A DNA stretch of 64,000 nt from Flavobacterium potami (GTDB taxonomy: Bacteria > Bacteroidota > Bacteroidia > Flavobacteriales > Flavobacteriaceae): contig NZ_JAINUY010000001.1 of NCBI RefSeq assembly GCF_020026915.1, positions 310,001 through 374,000 on the forward strand, given 5' to 3'. This document shows positions 18,107-26,954 of this stretch, piece by piece. Made by a program: the position numbers and the translations under genes. The notes beneath the pieces are model-generated. The model was not told the DNA's origin, did not search any database, and was given only the letters and a program-made list of their open reading frames with translations. Position 1 is the first letter of the stretch; each line of letters begins with the position of its first letter.

Positions 18107-19402
18107 TTATCCTCTTCTGCCGCCGCCTCCGCCGCCTCTTGAATTAGAACCGCTTTCTCGTTGAGATTGGCCACCACCTCTGGATTCTTGGCTCACTCTA
18201 GATGTTTCCTGGCTAGCTCTCGGTGCCTCTGAACGCTGTTGAGTTTGCTGTGGTCTTGCAGAATATTCTCTGCTAGAGTTTCCTGAAGATCTGTTCTCAG
18301 AATAACCTCTTGAGCTTTCAGTTCTTTGTGGTGCCATTTCACGATTGGTACTCGCTCTCGGGCTGCTTACAGTATTGTTGTTTCTAGATTCAAATCTCTG
18401 AGTGTTTTCAGTTCTCTGAGTGTTATTTGATCTTGTTGGATAATCTCTATTTGCAGTTTGCCTGCTAGAATTTGTATTTTCTGTTCTATTAGTCGAATAA
18501 GATCTGTTTGTGTTTGAATTACTTCTGTCAGTAGAAGTTCTGTAAGTGTTGGAATTTCTATTTTCCGCATAAGTTCTATTCGATGTTCTATTATCAGAAG
18601 AAACAGGTCTTGATGTACTAGTTCTATTAGTACTGTAATTCCTGTTAGATTCTCTACTTGCAACACGTCTTTGGTCCAATTCATATCTATTAGAAGTGTT
18701 AGCGTGTCTTTCTGCAAAACTATAATTAGGACGCATTCTTTCGTAACCGTAAGTACGTCTTGTTTCATAGATAGCAGGAGCTCTGTAACTTCTTCTTACA
18801 TTCACGTAGTTGTAGCTATTATGAACATTAATACACACATTTACATTATTTCTGTATCTGTAAACAGGATATGGTGCCCATGCTGTGTAATAAGTTGGGT
18901 AATAACCCCAATACCAAGTTGAATAATATGGTCTGTAATTAGTAACCCAGAATGAAGAATAAATAACAGGAACCACACTATATACTGGCTCATAAATATA
19001 GTTTGAACCATATAAGTAGGTATTTCCAACAACCTGAACGCTTACTTTGTTGTAATTGTCTCTTTCAACGTCAATGGTAGCAATATCCTGATAAACATCA
19101 CGGTCCAAAACGGCTTGGATAATTACAACGTGTGTTCTGTTTTCAACACTTTCGATAACACGAAGATAATCTACTTCATCGTCACCATTTAAGTCAAGAT
19201 TTGATATTTGATATTTTGGATCATTCAGACGTCTTTCAAAATCCTGAAGATTGGCTGATTCTCCAAAAATAGAAGCAACAGCTCGTAAATCTAAGTTGTC
19301 ACTTATATCTGAGTTTTTTGCATAAACAGTAGCTCCAGCTTGTGCTTGACAAGAGCTGATTGCTAATGCAAATAGGGCTAGTAAAAGTATTTTCGCTTTC
19401 AT
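18107..19402 (-). CDS. secreted or lipoprotein with a Ser/Asn/Arg-rich repetitive C-terminus
   Basis: 431 residues. The signal peptide ends in ISSCQAQ, a plausible lipobox. Residues ~25-140 look folded (NLQDFERRLNDPKYQISNLD, then DLNGDDEVDYLRV, a Ca-loop-like or PepSY-like stretch). Residues ~145-185 are extremely Tyr/Trp-rich (WGYYPTYYTAWAPYPVYRYR). From ~215 to the end the protein is low complexity in Ser, Asn, Thr, Arg and Gln, ending in a Gly run and RRG. The high charge and disorder suggest an envelope or surface role. I do not recognise a named family. Confidence 0.7.
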   Translation of the reverse strand: MKAKILLLALFALAISSCQAQAGATVYAKNSDISDNLDLRAVASIFGESANLQDFERRLNDPKYQISNLDLNGDDEVDYLRVIESVENRTHVVIIQAVLDRDVYQDIATIDVERDNYNKVSVQVVGNTYLYGSNYIYEPVYSVVPVIYSSFWVTNYRPYYSTWYWGYYPTYYTAWAPYPVYRYRNNVNVCINVHNSYNYVNVRRSYRAPAIYETRRTYGYERMRPNYSFAERHANTSNRYELDQRRVASRESNRNYSTNRTSTSRPVSSDNRTSNRTYAENRNSNTYRTSTDRSNSNTNRSYSTNRTENTNSSRQTANRDYPTRSNNTQRTENTQRFESRNNNTVSSPRASTNREMAPQRTESSRGYSENRSSGNSSREYSARPQQTQQRSEAPRASQETSRVSQESRGGGQSQRESGSNSRGGGGGGRRG

Positions 19403-19608
19403 GATAAAATCATATTGAAGATTAATATTGTGTAATATCCAATTACTGTGCCATAAAAATTTTAGAGAATCTCCAATGTTATTAAAGGTCCGATTTTGCT
19501 GGATTAAATTGTTTTTACTGCTTAAAAGAAATGAATAATTTATTATAAGAATATAGGTTAAATTTTAGAATTAATTGTATTTTAGCAACGTCCCCAAATA
19601 TTATCCAT

Positions 19609-20669
19609 ATGAAAAAAGTTATACTGTTTTTTTGCATATTTATCCTATTTATGTCTTTTAAGACCACGTCTTTTGTTACTAATGCAGAGTTTGCAGGTGG
19701 TTTTACATCTATGCAGATTGATACCTTGTTTAAAGATAGAATTAGTATAAGGGCAATTGTTATTGATAAAAACAAGGTTTGGTATGGAGCAGACAATTCT
19801 CGTTTTGGATATTACGATTTAGATAAAAATGAAAAATTTGAAGATCATATTTATAGAGATACTTTAAATTTAGAATTTAGAAGTATAGCTCAAACTTCTA
19901 AAGATGTTTTTCTTTTAAGTGTGGGAAATCCGGCGTTATTATATGCCGTTTCTAAAAAAACACAGAAAGTGAGATTGGTTTATAAAGAAATTAATCCAAA
20001 GGTTTTTTATGATAGTATGCAGTTTTGGAATGACAAAGAAGGAATTGCAATTGGTGATCCTACTGAAGATACATTTTCTATCATTGTAACTCGTGATGGT
20101 GGTGAAACCTGGACCAAACTGCTTTCAGATAAATTGCCTACCAACTCTCTTGGCGAAGCGGCTTTTGCAGCAAGTAATACCAATATAGTGATAAAAGGAA
20201 ATGATACCTGGCTGGTTTCAGGAGGAAAGAAAGCTCGTGTTTTTTATTCTCCAGACAAAGCAAAAACATGGAAAGTGATAGAAACTCCAATTGTTCAAGG
20301 AAAACAAATGACCGGTATTTTTACAGCCGATTTCTATGATTCTAAACATGGTTTTATAGCGGGTGGCGATTATGATTATCCAGAAAAAAAGTAGATAACA
20401 AAGCTTTCACAGCAGATGGAGGCTTAACTTGGCAATTAATTGGTCAAAACATGGGATTTGGTTATGCTTCTTGCGTACAATATGTTCCGGGCGGAAATGG
20501 TAAAGAAATTATGTGCGTAGGATCTGAGGGAATTCAGTATTCTCAAAACGGCGGCGAAAACTGGATGCAGCTTTCTACAGACCCAAGACTTTTTACAATC
20601 CGTTTTTTAAATAGAAATACTGCGATTGCTGCAGGATATAATAAAGTGCTTCGACTTCATTTTAAATAA
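19609..20669 (+). pseudogene. BNR/YCF48-type beta-propeller protein, broken by a frameshift
   Basis: The first frame (19609-20394, 261 residues) has a signal peptide (MKKVILFFCIFILFMSF) and sialidase-type Asp-box repeats (TRDGGETWTKL; SPDKAKTWKVI). It stops at a TAG just after a run of seven A (20384-20390). The next frame continues with VDNKAFTADGGLTWQLIG and CVGSEGIQYSQNGGENW to 20669. Inserting one A restores a single protein of about 353 residues. Such proteins are often annotated as oxidoreductase-like or photosystem-II-stability-like; the real function is unknown. A homopolymer sequencing error is as likely as a true mutation. Confidence 0.8.
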
Positions 20670-20675
20670 AATAGT

Positions 20676-20720
20676 AAAACCCCTAAATAATAAAGTAAGT
20701 ATTATTATATAGGGGCTTTA
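20676..20720. terminator. bidirectional hairpin between convergent genes
   Basis: AAACCCCTAAATAATA pairs imperfectly with TATTATTATATAGGGG, with T-runs on both sides. It separates the propeller gene from the sigma-factor operon. Confidence 0.55.
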
Positions 20721-20741
20721 CCGCTGTTGTTTCGTTAAAGT

Positions 20742-21200
20742 TTAATCTTTGTTGGCTTTGTCGCGATATTGTTGCAATAACTTTCGATTAAAGTCGTCTT
20801 CGGATTTTTTAAGCAATAATATTTTCTTTGCAGAAAGTACTTTTTTTAAGTTATTCATGAATTTTTCACGAAGCTGATATATTTCTTTGTCTGTACTTTC
20901 GATTTGAGATAATAATGTTGCTGCTTCTTTGTCTGAAAGATTTTTAAGATTATCATCTTTTAATTTTTTTACATACGTTTTCATTTTTAAATACTTTAAT
21001 TCGTATTGTTTGTCATCGTACGCATTATAAATTGGCCAAAATTTTTCAGCTTCAGTTGAAGTTAATTCTAATTCCGTCGTTAAAAATGAAACTTTAAAAG
21101 CTTTGATTTTTTCGCGCTTCTCATCAATTTTTCCATTTTGTGCAAAAATTGAAAAACTTGTCAGAAATAGCAGGAGTGGTAAAATGTTTCTTATTTTCAT
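20742..21200 (-). CDS. Spy-like periplasmic protein, third gene of a sigma/anti-sigma operon
   Basis: 152 residues with a Sec signal peptide (MKIRNILPLLLFLTSFSIFAQ), then an all-helical, Lys/Glu-rich mature part. Its ELTSTEAEKFWPIYNAYDDKQYELK stretch resembles the LTxxQ helices of Spy/CpxP-like proteins. Flavobacterial homologues are often called sensor of ECF-type sigma factor. It follows the anti-sigma gene by 28 bases, so it probably acts in the periplasm as stress sensor or chaperone within this regulon. The functional statement is inference from context. Confidence 0.72.
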   Translation of the reverse strand: MKIRNILPLLLFLTSFSIFAQNGKIDEKREKIKAFKVSFLTTELELTSTEAEKFWPIYNAYDDKQYELKYLKMKTYVKKLKDDNLKNLSDKEAATLLSQIESTDKEIYQLREKFMNNLKKVLSAKKILLLKKSEDDFNRKLLQQYRDKANKD

Positions 21201-21228
21201 TGTTAAGTTAAGTTGAGTTAAGTTTGAT

Positions 21229-21648
21229 TTAATTTTGTTCTGAAATTAAGTGTTCTATGTTTGAACTTGTAGCTAAAATATCTTCCAAAGTTTCGTCTTC
21301 TAAAGTAACATCGTTACCTAATTTTTCGATATCACTGTCGTCTAATTTTTGAATTAAATCGTATTGACTTATATTAGAATGATAAGAAAGGTATGTTTCT
21401 AAAGTAGCTTCGTCAAGATCGTTTGAATTAGCCCTATAATTATTTACAATCGGTATTAATAATGCAAAACCAATTATCGCGGCGGCCGCAAGCGAAATTG
21501 TTTTTTTACGTTTGTAAAAAGGAATTACTTTAACTTCTTTTTCGTTTATTTGCTGTAAAACCTTTTCGGAAAAATCATCAAAATAATTTTCCGGAGTCTT
21601 AAACCCGGATTTTATTTTTGGTTCGTTTTCTAATTTAAATGTTTTCAT
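21229..21648 (-). CDS. anti-sigma factor-like membrane protein
   Basis: 139 residues. The N-terminal ~45 residues are cytoplasmic (FKTPENYFDDFSEKVLQQI), one membrane segment lies at ~52-67 (LAAAAIIGFALLIPIV), and an acidic C-terminal part of ~70 residues faces the periplasm. It sits between an ECF sigma gene (33 bases upstream) and a Spy-like gene, the usual place of an anti-sigma factor. No zinc-binding HxxxCxxC motif is seen, so it is not a classical ZAS protein; the call depends on topology and context. Confidence 0.68.
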   Translation of the reverse strand: MKTFKLENEPKIKSGFKTPENYFDDFSEKVLQQINEKEVKVIPFYKRKKTISLAAAAIIGFALLIPIVNNYRANSNDLDEATLETYLSYHSNISQYDLIQKLDDSDIEKLGNDVTLEDETLEDILATSSNIEHLISEQN

Positions 21649-21681
21649 AATACTTATAAGATAGTTTTAGTTACAAAAGGT

Positions 21682-22224
21682 TTAATTGGATGTAACATAT
21701 AATTCAATTTTTTTTACTGCATGATGATAAGACGCTTTCAATGCGCCAACAGAAGTTCCTAAAATTTCTGCTATTTCTTCATATTTCAATTCTTCAAAAT
21801 ATTTCATTTTAAAAACCAATTGTTGTTTTTCAGGTAATGTAACAATTGCTTTTTGAAGTTTGATCTGGATGTCGTCTCCGTCAAAATAAAGATCAGCTTT
21901 TAAGTTGTCAATTGTTTTATTCTGAAGGTCTTCAGATGAAATACCGCTTAATTTTGCTTTTTTTGATAAAAAAGTCAAAGCCTCATTTGTGGCAATGCGA
22001 TACATCCACGAAAAAAGTTTGCTTTCGCCTTTAAAGTTTTTAAGATGCTGAAAGACTTTTACAAAAGTATTCTGCAAGACATCATCAGTATCATCATGAT
22101 TCAAAACAATATTTCGAATATGAGAATACAAAGGTCGTTGATAATCAGACAGGAGTTTTTGAAACGCTACGTTTTGCGTTTCGGGGTTTAATAATTGTTT
22201 TATAAAATCTCTCTCGTCGATCAA
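21682..22224 (-). CDS. ECF-type RNA polymerase sigma factor
   Basis: 180 residues of the sigma-70 ECF class. Region 2 is at ~20-90 (YSHIRNIVLNHDDTDDVLQNTFVKVFQHL then FSWMYRIATNEALTF), and region 4 with its helix-turn-helix at ~125-175 (LPEKQQLVFKMKYFEELKYEEIAEILGTSVGALKASYHHAVKKIE). It heads a three-gene operon with the anti-sigma and Spy-like genes on the same strand. The regulon cannot be read from this window. Confidence 0.92.
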   Translation of the reverse strand: MIDERDFIKQLLNPETQNVAFQKLLSDYQRPLYSHIRNIVLNHDDTDDVLQNTFVKVFQHLKNFKGESKLFSWMYRIATNEALTFLSKKAKLSGISSEDLQNKTIDNLKADLYFDGDDIQIKLQKAIVTLPEKQQLVFKMKYFEELKYEEIAEILGTSVGALKASYHHAVKKIELYVTSN

Positions 22225-22296
22225 ACTTCTTGTGTTTTAAACCTTCTTTAAAAGTTAGACTAAATTTAAAACAAAAGGTTTAATCAATCTAAAAAA

Positions 22297-23502
22297 TTAA
22301 AATTCAGACTCTTCTTCTTTTGCAGGAGCAGGAGTTGGCGCAACAGGAGCCGGTTTCTTTTTAACAGGTTCTTTTTTGGGCTCTGGACGAGGCTGCTCAC
22401 TTGAAGTTTCATTTTGAACTTCTTCTTGAGTGCTATTTGTTGTTTGTGGTGTATAAGTAGGCTCAGTAGCAACAGGTACCACTTTTGGTTTTATCGGAAA
22501 GTAAATTTCTGTAACAAGTTTAGATGATCCTTTTACATCTAATTTACTTAAAGTCCAGATTTCAAGATGTGACCAGCTAAAATCTGGAATCATTTTCTGA
22601 TTGTTGATGTAGGCCGTTGTTTTGGCAATGGCTTCATCTCTATGAGAATAATCTCCGTTAAGCGTAGTTTTAACTGCATCAAAGCCATTTAGTTTTCCAG
22701 ACAAAATATCGCTTCCAGAACTAATAGAGATTTCTTTATTGATTGGTAAACAAATCGAAATCTTTGCTAAGCCTGTTTTGGTATCGTAAGTGTGATAGAT
22801 GATAAATGGTTTTCCGTTTGCTGATAATCCATTGGTTTCGCTAAAGTGAATCAATTTTGGAATTACGATTCTAGCATTCTTGTTCACTTTTGCAATTTCA
22901 CTGGTAAATGTCTGACGGATATATGGAGTTTCCTCTTTTTTAACTACACCGTCAACTTTAACTGCATAAGTTTTGGTTTCGTAATCTAAGTTTTTATCAA
23001 TGTTGGCTAAGCTTTTTTCGTATATAGTTCCAATAACTTTGTCGGCTCCTCCGTGCAGGGAAGTGTAGATTTTAAACAAAAAGCTCATTGTTCCTTTTCC
23101 TTTCCAGGTAACTTTTGTTTTTCCGTTTAGTGTATCTTTTAAAACCCAGTTAACATCGGCTTCAGTACCATCATATTGCATTTTTTGGTCAATGCTTTCG
23201 CCATCTTTTGTTTTAAGTGTAACGGCATTTCCTTTTCCATCAGCTCCATCCCAATAAAAAGAAGCGCCATTTCCGCTTGTTTTATTGGCATACGTCATTT
23301 TTATAGTAGGATCTTCAACCGACCATGATTCAAAATCTTCATAATTTCTAAAGTCATTAAGATAGTTGTAAACTGTCGAACGAGGCGAATTGATTACTTT
23401 ACTTCTTTCTACAGAAAAATTTCCTTTTTGAGTGGCAACAAACACAGTTAAAGCAACAAAGCTTAATAACGCAAAAAGAAATAAATACTTAAGAATTTTC
23501 AT
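22297..23502 (-). CDS. SRPBCC (polyketide cyclase-like) plus GyrI-like membrane-anchored protein
   Basis: 401 residues. An N-terminal membrane anchor (residues ~4-23) is followed by a START/SRPBCC ligand-binding domain at ~30-165 (VERSKVINSPRSTVYNYLNDFRNYEDFESW). A second domain at ~185-345 looks like a GyrI/effector-binding fold (PYIRQTFTSEIAKV ... GDYSHRDEAIAKTTAYI). The tail (~350-401) is rich in Pro, Glu, Lys and Ala, probably disordered. The combination suggests binding of a small hydrophobic ligand at the membrane; no reaction can be assigned. Single-gene unit. Confidence 0.72.
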   Translation of the reverse strand: MKILKYLFLFALLSFVALTVFVATQKGNFSVERSKVINSPRSTVYNYLNDFRNYEDFESWSVEDPTIKMTYANKTSGNGASFYWDGADGKGNAVTLKTKDGESIDQKMQYDGTEADVNWVLKDTLNGKTKVTWKGKGTMSFLFKIYTSLHGGADKVIGTIYEKSLANIDKNLDYETKTYAVKVDGVVKKEETPYIRQTFTSEIAKVNKNARIVIPKLIHFSETNGLSANGKPFIIYHTYDTKTGLAKISICLPINKEISISSGSDILSGKLNGFDAVKTTLNGDYSHRDEAIAKTTAYINNQKMIPDFSWSHLEIWTLSKLDVKGSSKLVTEIYFPIKPKVVPVATEPTYTPQTTNSTQEEVQNETSSEQPRPEPKKEPVKKKPAPVAPTPAPAKEEESEF

Positions 23503-23631
23503 TGGTAGATTGTTTGGTTCGTAAAGTTATAAATTTTATCGTCAGTCTTACTAATAACCAATAATTATTAGGTTTTATTTTATAAGGATTGATTTTTTGT
23601 GTAAAAAAGGACTTTTAAAACGGCAAGAAAA

Positions 23632-23820
23632 TTATCTTTTAAAGAATATCTTAATCAAAAACAAAATGGCAATAAAAAGTAGAAAAACAAGAAGCACTTT
23701 GTAATTTCCTTTATAAAAGATTTTATGAAGTGCTAAATCTTTTCGATAAGCGAAAATCATTATGATTACAAACGCAATAAAAAAACACACTCCAAATAGT
23801 ATTTGTCCTTGACTAAACAT
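23632..23820 (-). CDS. small two-helix membrane protein
   Basis: 62 residues from the ATG at 23820 (MFSQGQILFGVCFF). There are two hydrophobic segments (about 6-26 and 40-58) separated by a basic loop (YRKDLALHKIFYKGNYK), ending in KIFFKR. A TTG start eight codons upstream is possible, but that TTG is the end of a TAAATTTG -7 box, so transcription should begin after it and the ATG is preferred. Short conserved proteins of this shape are common in Flavobacterium; function unknown. Confidence 0.7.
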   Translation of the reverse strand: MFSQGQILFGVCFFIAFVIIMIFAYRKDLALHKIFYKGNYKVLLVFLLFIAILFLIKIFFKR

Positions 23821-23841
23821 AGTTTTTAAAATTATTTTTGA

Positions 23842-23849
23842 CAAATTTA
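23842..23849 (-). promoter_or_regulatory. -7 box of the small membrane protein gene
   Basis: On the minus strand TAAATTTG fits TAnnTTTG and lies 21 bases before the chosen ATG. It excludes the upstream TTG as translation start. Confidence 0.5.
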
Positions 23850-23958
23850 GAGAATTGTATACGATTTGTTGCTAGTTTGGCTTTTCATTTCATTCAATAA
23901 ATTTTCGGAATTACCTTAAAGTGACTTATATTAGCAAAAAAAAAAGGAAATTATATAT

Positions 23959-24339
23959 ATGAAAAAACAACTCGACGCCGTAACAGAATTTCATACTGCT
24001 TTTAAAATTGGCCATAAATCAACTCCAGTTGCCGATGTAGGAGCAGAGAAAAAATTACTTCGTTATAATTTAATGAAAGAAGAAAACGAAGAATATTATG
24101 AAGCGGTTCAGAATAATGATTTAGTTGAAATTGCAGATGCTCTTGGTGATATGATGTATATTTTGTGCGGTACAATTATCGAACACGGACTTCAGGACAA
24201 GATTGAAGCAGTTTTTGATGAAATTCAACGCAGTAATATGAGTAAATTAGGAGAAGATGGACAACCAATTTACCGTGAAGATGGAAAAGTAATGAAAGGC
24301 CCTAATTACTTTAAGCCTGATTTTTCTAAATTATTCTAG
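23959..24339 (+). CDS. MazG-like nucleoside triphosphate pyrophosphohydrolase
   Basis: 126 residues of the all-alpha NTP-PPase (MazG / PRA-PH) superfamily. The metal-binding acidic motifs are seen as MKEENEEYYEA (ExxEE type) at about residue 39 and EIADALGDMMYI (ExxD) at about 58. It likely hydrolyses a nucleoside triphosphate to the monophosphate and pyrophosphate, as a house-cleaning enzyme; the substrate is unknown. The C-terminal PIYREDGKVMKGPNYFKPD resembles the tail of this phage/bacterial subfamily. Monocistronic. Confidence 0.83.
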   Translation: MKKQLDAVTEFHTAFKIGHKSTPVADVGAEKKLLRYNLMKEENEEYYEAVQNNDLVEIADALGDMMYILCGTIIEHGLQDKIEAVFDEIQRSNMSKLGEDGQPIYREDGKVMKGPNYFKPDFSKLF

Positions 24340-24465
24340 AATAGATATTAAAAACACATAGAAACAAAGTTCTTAGGAATTCTAAAGAGGCGTTTCACTT
24401 GCATTAATGCACATAGCTATGTGTTTAAAAATTTTAAGATTATAATTTAAATTAAAAACAAAATA

Positions 24466-24497
24466 AAAAACCCGATAAAACTAAATTTATCGGGTTT
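24466..24497. terminator. bidirectional terminator
   Basis: Stem AAACCCGATAAA / TTTATCGGGTTT with a 6-nt loop lies between the convergent MazG-like gene and ilvE. A separate AACACATAG...CTATGTGTT inverted repeat lies to its left at 24350-24425. Confidence 0.82.
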
Positions 24498-24518
24498 CTC
24501 TTTTTATATGGTTTTGGA

Positions 24519-25589
24519 TTATTGAACTTTAACTGTCCATCCGTAAGTGTCTTCAGAAAGTTTGTTTTGAAGACTTGTCAATTTTTCTTTTAAGAAAGAA
24601 GCATAAGAATTTTCGATTGGTGCCATTTCGTAGTATTCATCTTTATAAGAGAATCCTTTGATAACGCTGATAACCGCTGCAGTTCCTGCTCCGAAGATTT
24701 CTTTCAAAGATCCGTTTTTAGCTGCTTCAACCAATTCTGAAACAATTACTGGACGAACTTCTACATTTAATCCTTCTTTTTCAGCCATTGCGATTAAACT
24801 TTTTCTGGTAACACCATCTAAAATTCTTTCGCTTGTTGGAGCTGTCAATAATGTATCATTAATTCTGAAGAAAACGTTCATTGTTCCGGCTTCTTCTAAT
24901 TTTGTATGTGTTGCATCATCAGTCCAGATAACTTGTTGGAAACCGTCTTTGTTTGCCAAGTTAGTTGGGTAAAATTGAGCAGCGTAGTTTCCAGCAGCTT
25001 TTGCGGCACCGATTCCACCATTTGCAGCTCTACTGAAATGTTCAGCAATGATAACTTTTACTTCGCCTCCATAATATGCTTTTGCAGGAGAAAGTAAAAT
25101 CATAAATTTATATTCGTCAGATGGATTTGCGATAACTCCAGGACCTGTAGCAATCATAAAAGGACGAATGTACATACTTGCACCATTTCCTCTTTGAATC
25201 CATTCTTGATCAATTTTTAATAATTCATTTAAACCATCCATGAAAATGTCTTCTGGAACTTCTGGCATTGCCATACGAACAGCAGAATTGTTAAAACGTT
25301 TGTAGTTTTCATCAGGTCTAAACAACCAAACATCATTGTTCTCGTCTTTGTAAGCTTTCATTCCTTCAAAAATAGCTTGACCATAATGAAAGACTTTTGA
25401 TGATGGATCCATTAAAATCGGAGCATAAGGCTTAATGACAGGATTTTGCCATTGTCCGTCTTTATAATCACATTCAAATAAATGGTCTGTAAATACAGCA
25501 CCAAAACTTAAGTTTTCAAAGTCTACAGAGCTTATCTTAGACGAATCAGCTTTTCTGATTTCAATTTTGCTTGTTTGAGTTGTACTCAT
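24519..25589 (-). CDS. ilvE: branched-chain amino acid aminotransferase
   Basis: 356 residues, a class IV PLP aminotransferase of the larger (eukaryote-like, BCAT) subtype. The fold-IV signature is seen: EAGTMNVFFRIND near residue 230, ILDGVTRKSLIAMA near 258, and the PLP Lys region AKAAGNYAAQF. It interconverts leucine, isoleucine and valine with their 2-oxo acids, using glutamate/2-oxoglutarate, in the cytoplasm. Length and start (MSTTQTSKIEIRK) agree with the family. Transcribed alone with its own terminator. Confidence 0.93.
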   Translation of the reverse strand: MSTTQTSKIEIRKADSSKISSVDFENLSFGAVFTDHLFECDYKDGQWQNPVIKPYAPILMDPSSKVFHYGQAIFEGMKAYKDENNDVWLFRPDENYKRFNNSAVRMAMPEVPEDIFMDGLNELLKIDQEWIQRGNGASMYIRPFMIATGPGVIANPSDEYKFMILLSPAKAYYGGEVKVIIAEHFSRAANGGIGAAKAAGNYAAQFYPTNLANKDGFQQVIWTDDATHTKLEEAGTMNVFFRINDTLLTAPTSERILDGVTRKSLIAMAEKEGLNVEVRPVIVSELVEAAKNGSLKEIFGAGTAAVISVIKGFSYKDEYYEMAPIENSYASFLKEKLTSLQNKLSEDTYGWTVKVQ

Positions 25590-25896
25590 AGTTATGTAAG
25601 TTTTTTGTGAGATATCCTTCGTTTTAAGAATTTTAAAACGATGATATCGTGTAATATGGAATTTATTGAATGCAAAATTACGTAAAAATATGTAAAAAGC
25701 TTAGTGAAAATTCATTATTTACTGCTTTTGACTGAGATTTATTTATCCTATAATAAACTCAAATATTTAATTGATTTTTATAAAGAATTTATGAAAAAAC
25801 TGTCGATTTTTAAGGCTTTACGCATTAGTTTTGATTAATTTTGGATATTAAAATGGCTTGAAAATCAATAAAAAGCCATTGTAAATTTCGGAAAAA
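25590..25896. other. divergent intergenic region between ilvE and mnmD
   Basis: 307 bases without a gene. Promoters for both directions must lie here; TAATTTTG at 25836-25843 (+) fits a -7 box for mnmD. Directly before the mnmD GTG start, AATGGCTT (25852-25859) and AAGCCATT (25873-25880) form an 8-bp hairpin that would lie in the mnmD leader. Confidence 0.45.
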
Positions 25897-26559
25897 GTGA
25901 AAAGAGAAATAATAAAAACGCTAGATGGCTCAACAACAATTCGTTTGCCAGAATGGGACGAATGTTACCATTCTAAACACGGAGCAATTCAGGAAGCAAA
26001 ACATGTATTTATAAAAAATGGACTTTCCTTGTTTGAAAAACCAATCAGTATATTAGAGATCGGTTTTGGAACAGGGCTGAATGCTTTTATTACTTTTTTG
26101 GAAGCCATTCGGAAAAATCAGAAGATTGATTATGTTGGGGTAGAAGCATATCCAGTCGATGCGACAGAAATCTTAGAGATGAATTATGCAGAAGAATTGG
26201 AAGCATTGGAATTTCATAACATTTTTGAAAAAATGCATAAATCAGAATGGAACCAAAAAGGAGAAATTTGCGACCAGTTCTCGTTAACCAAAAGGAAACA
26301 ATTTTTTGATGAAATCGACGATTTTGAAATTTTTGATTTGATTTACTTTGATGCCTTCGGATACAGGGTGCAACCGGAGCTTTGGAGTACGGAAATTTTT
26401 CAGAAAATGTACAATAGCTTAAAGCCTAATGGAGTCTTAGTAACTTATGCCGCACGTGGTGTTGTAAAAAGAAGCATGATTGCTGTAGGATTTACCGTCG
26501 AAAAATTAGCGGGGCCTCCTGGGAAACGAGAAATGTTCAGAGCCTTTAAAAACGTTTAA
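25897..26559 (+). CDS. mnmD: tRNA 5-methylaminomethyl-2-thiouridine methyltransferase-like protein
   Basis: 220 residues, starting with GTG. It is a stand-alone MnmD (DUF752) methyltransferase: SAM motif I EIGFGTGLNAF near residue 52, DLIYFDAFGYRVQPELWS near 147 and the hallmark ending VEKLAGPPGKREMFRA. In E. coli this activity is fused to MnmC; here the oxidase half is absent, as in many bacteria. It would methylate the wobble uridine side chain of tRNAs for Lys, Glu and Gln. Cytoplasmic; apparently monocistronic. Confidence 0.88.
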   Translation: MKREIIKTLDGSTTIRLPEWDECYHSKHGAIQEAKHVFIKNGLSLFEKPISILEIGFGTGLNAFITFLEAIRKNQKIDYVGVEAYPVDATEILEMNYAEELEALEFHNIFEKMHKSEWNQKGEICDQFSLTKRKQFFDEIDDFEIFDLIYFDAFGYRVQPELWSTEIFQKMYNSLKPNGVLVTYAARGVVKRSMIAVGFTVEKLAGPPGKREMFRAFKNV

Positions 26560-26727
26560 GAATGAGTTGTTTAGAATGATTCTATATTGATTTATGTGTT
26601 TTAAGAAAACGTATTCGTTGCTAAAGTTTTTAAAATAATAAGTTAAAAAAAGTATTTATGTTAGTTATTTGTTTAAATTTGGCTCGAGTTTAAAAAAATA
26701 GATCACCCCCGAAAATCTTATTTTATT

Positions 26728-26925
26728 ATGTCAAAAATGATGTTTGATTACACGAAATCAATACTTGAAAGAGTAAGTTTCGATCCGATACTTTTCTGCA
26801 AAGAGTTAGAAAAAGCTATCAAAACACTGTTACCTTACGAAATGGAACAATTACAAGAGTGGTTATTAAGTTTTGTAATCGAAAAACCAGAATTGAAACA
26901 AAGTCTACTACTGATTAAAGTATAA
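26728..26925 (+). CDS. conserved small acidic-helical protein of unknown function
   Basis: 65 residues (MSKMMFDYTKSILERVSFDP...), predicted all-helical and soluble, with LFCKELEKAIKTLLPYEMEQLQEWLLSF. It is closed by a strong terminator at 26928-26953 and has an independent leader, so it is a real gene. Similar short proteins are widespread in Flavobacteriia, but I know no function. Confidence 0.68.
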   Translation: MSKMMFDYTKSILERVSFDPILFCKELEKAIKTLLPYEMEQLQEWLLSFVIEKPELKQSLLLIKV

Positions 26926-26927
26926 AA

Positions 26928-26953
26928 AAAGGAGCCAAATTGGCTCCTTTTTT
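26928..26953. terminator. bidirectional terminator
   Basis: Stem AAAGGAGCCAA / TTGGCTCCTTT, with A and T runs outside, lies between the 65-residue gene and oxyR, which converge. Confidence 0.85.
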
Positions 26954-26954
26954 A

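Noticed and set aside
18367..18768. 133-residue minus-strand ORF
   Set aside because: Alternative frame inside the low-complexity region of the 431-residue lipoprotein gene; its composition simply mirrors the repeats.
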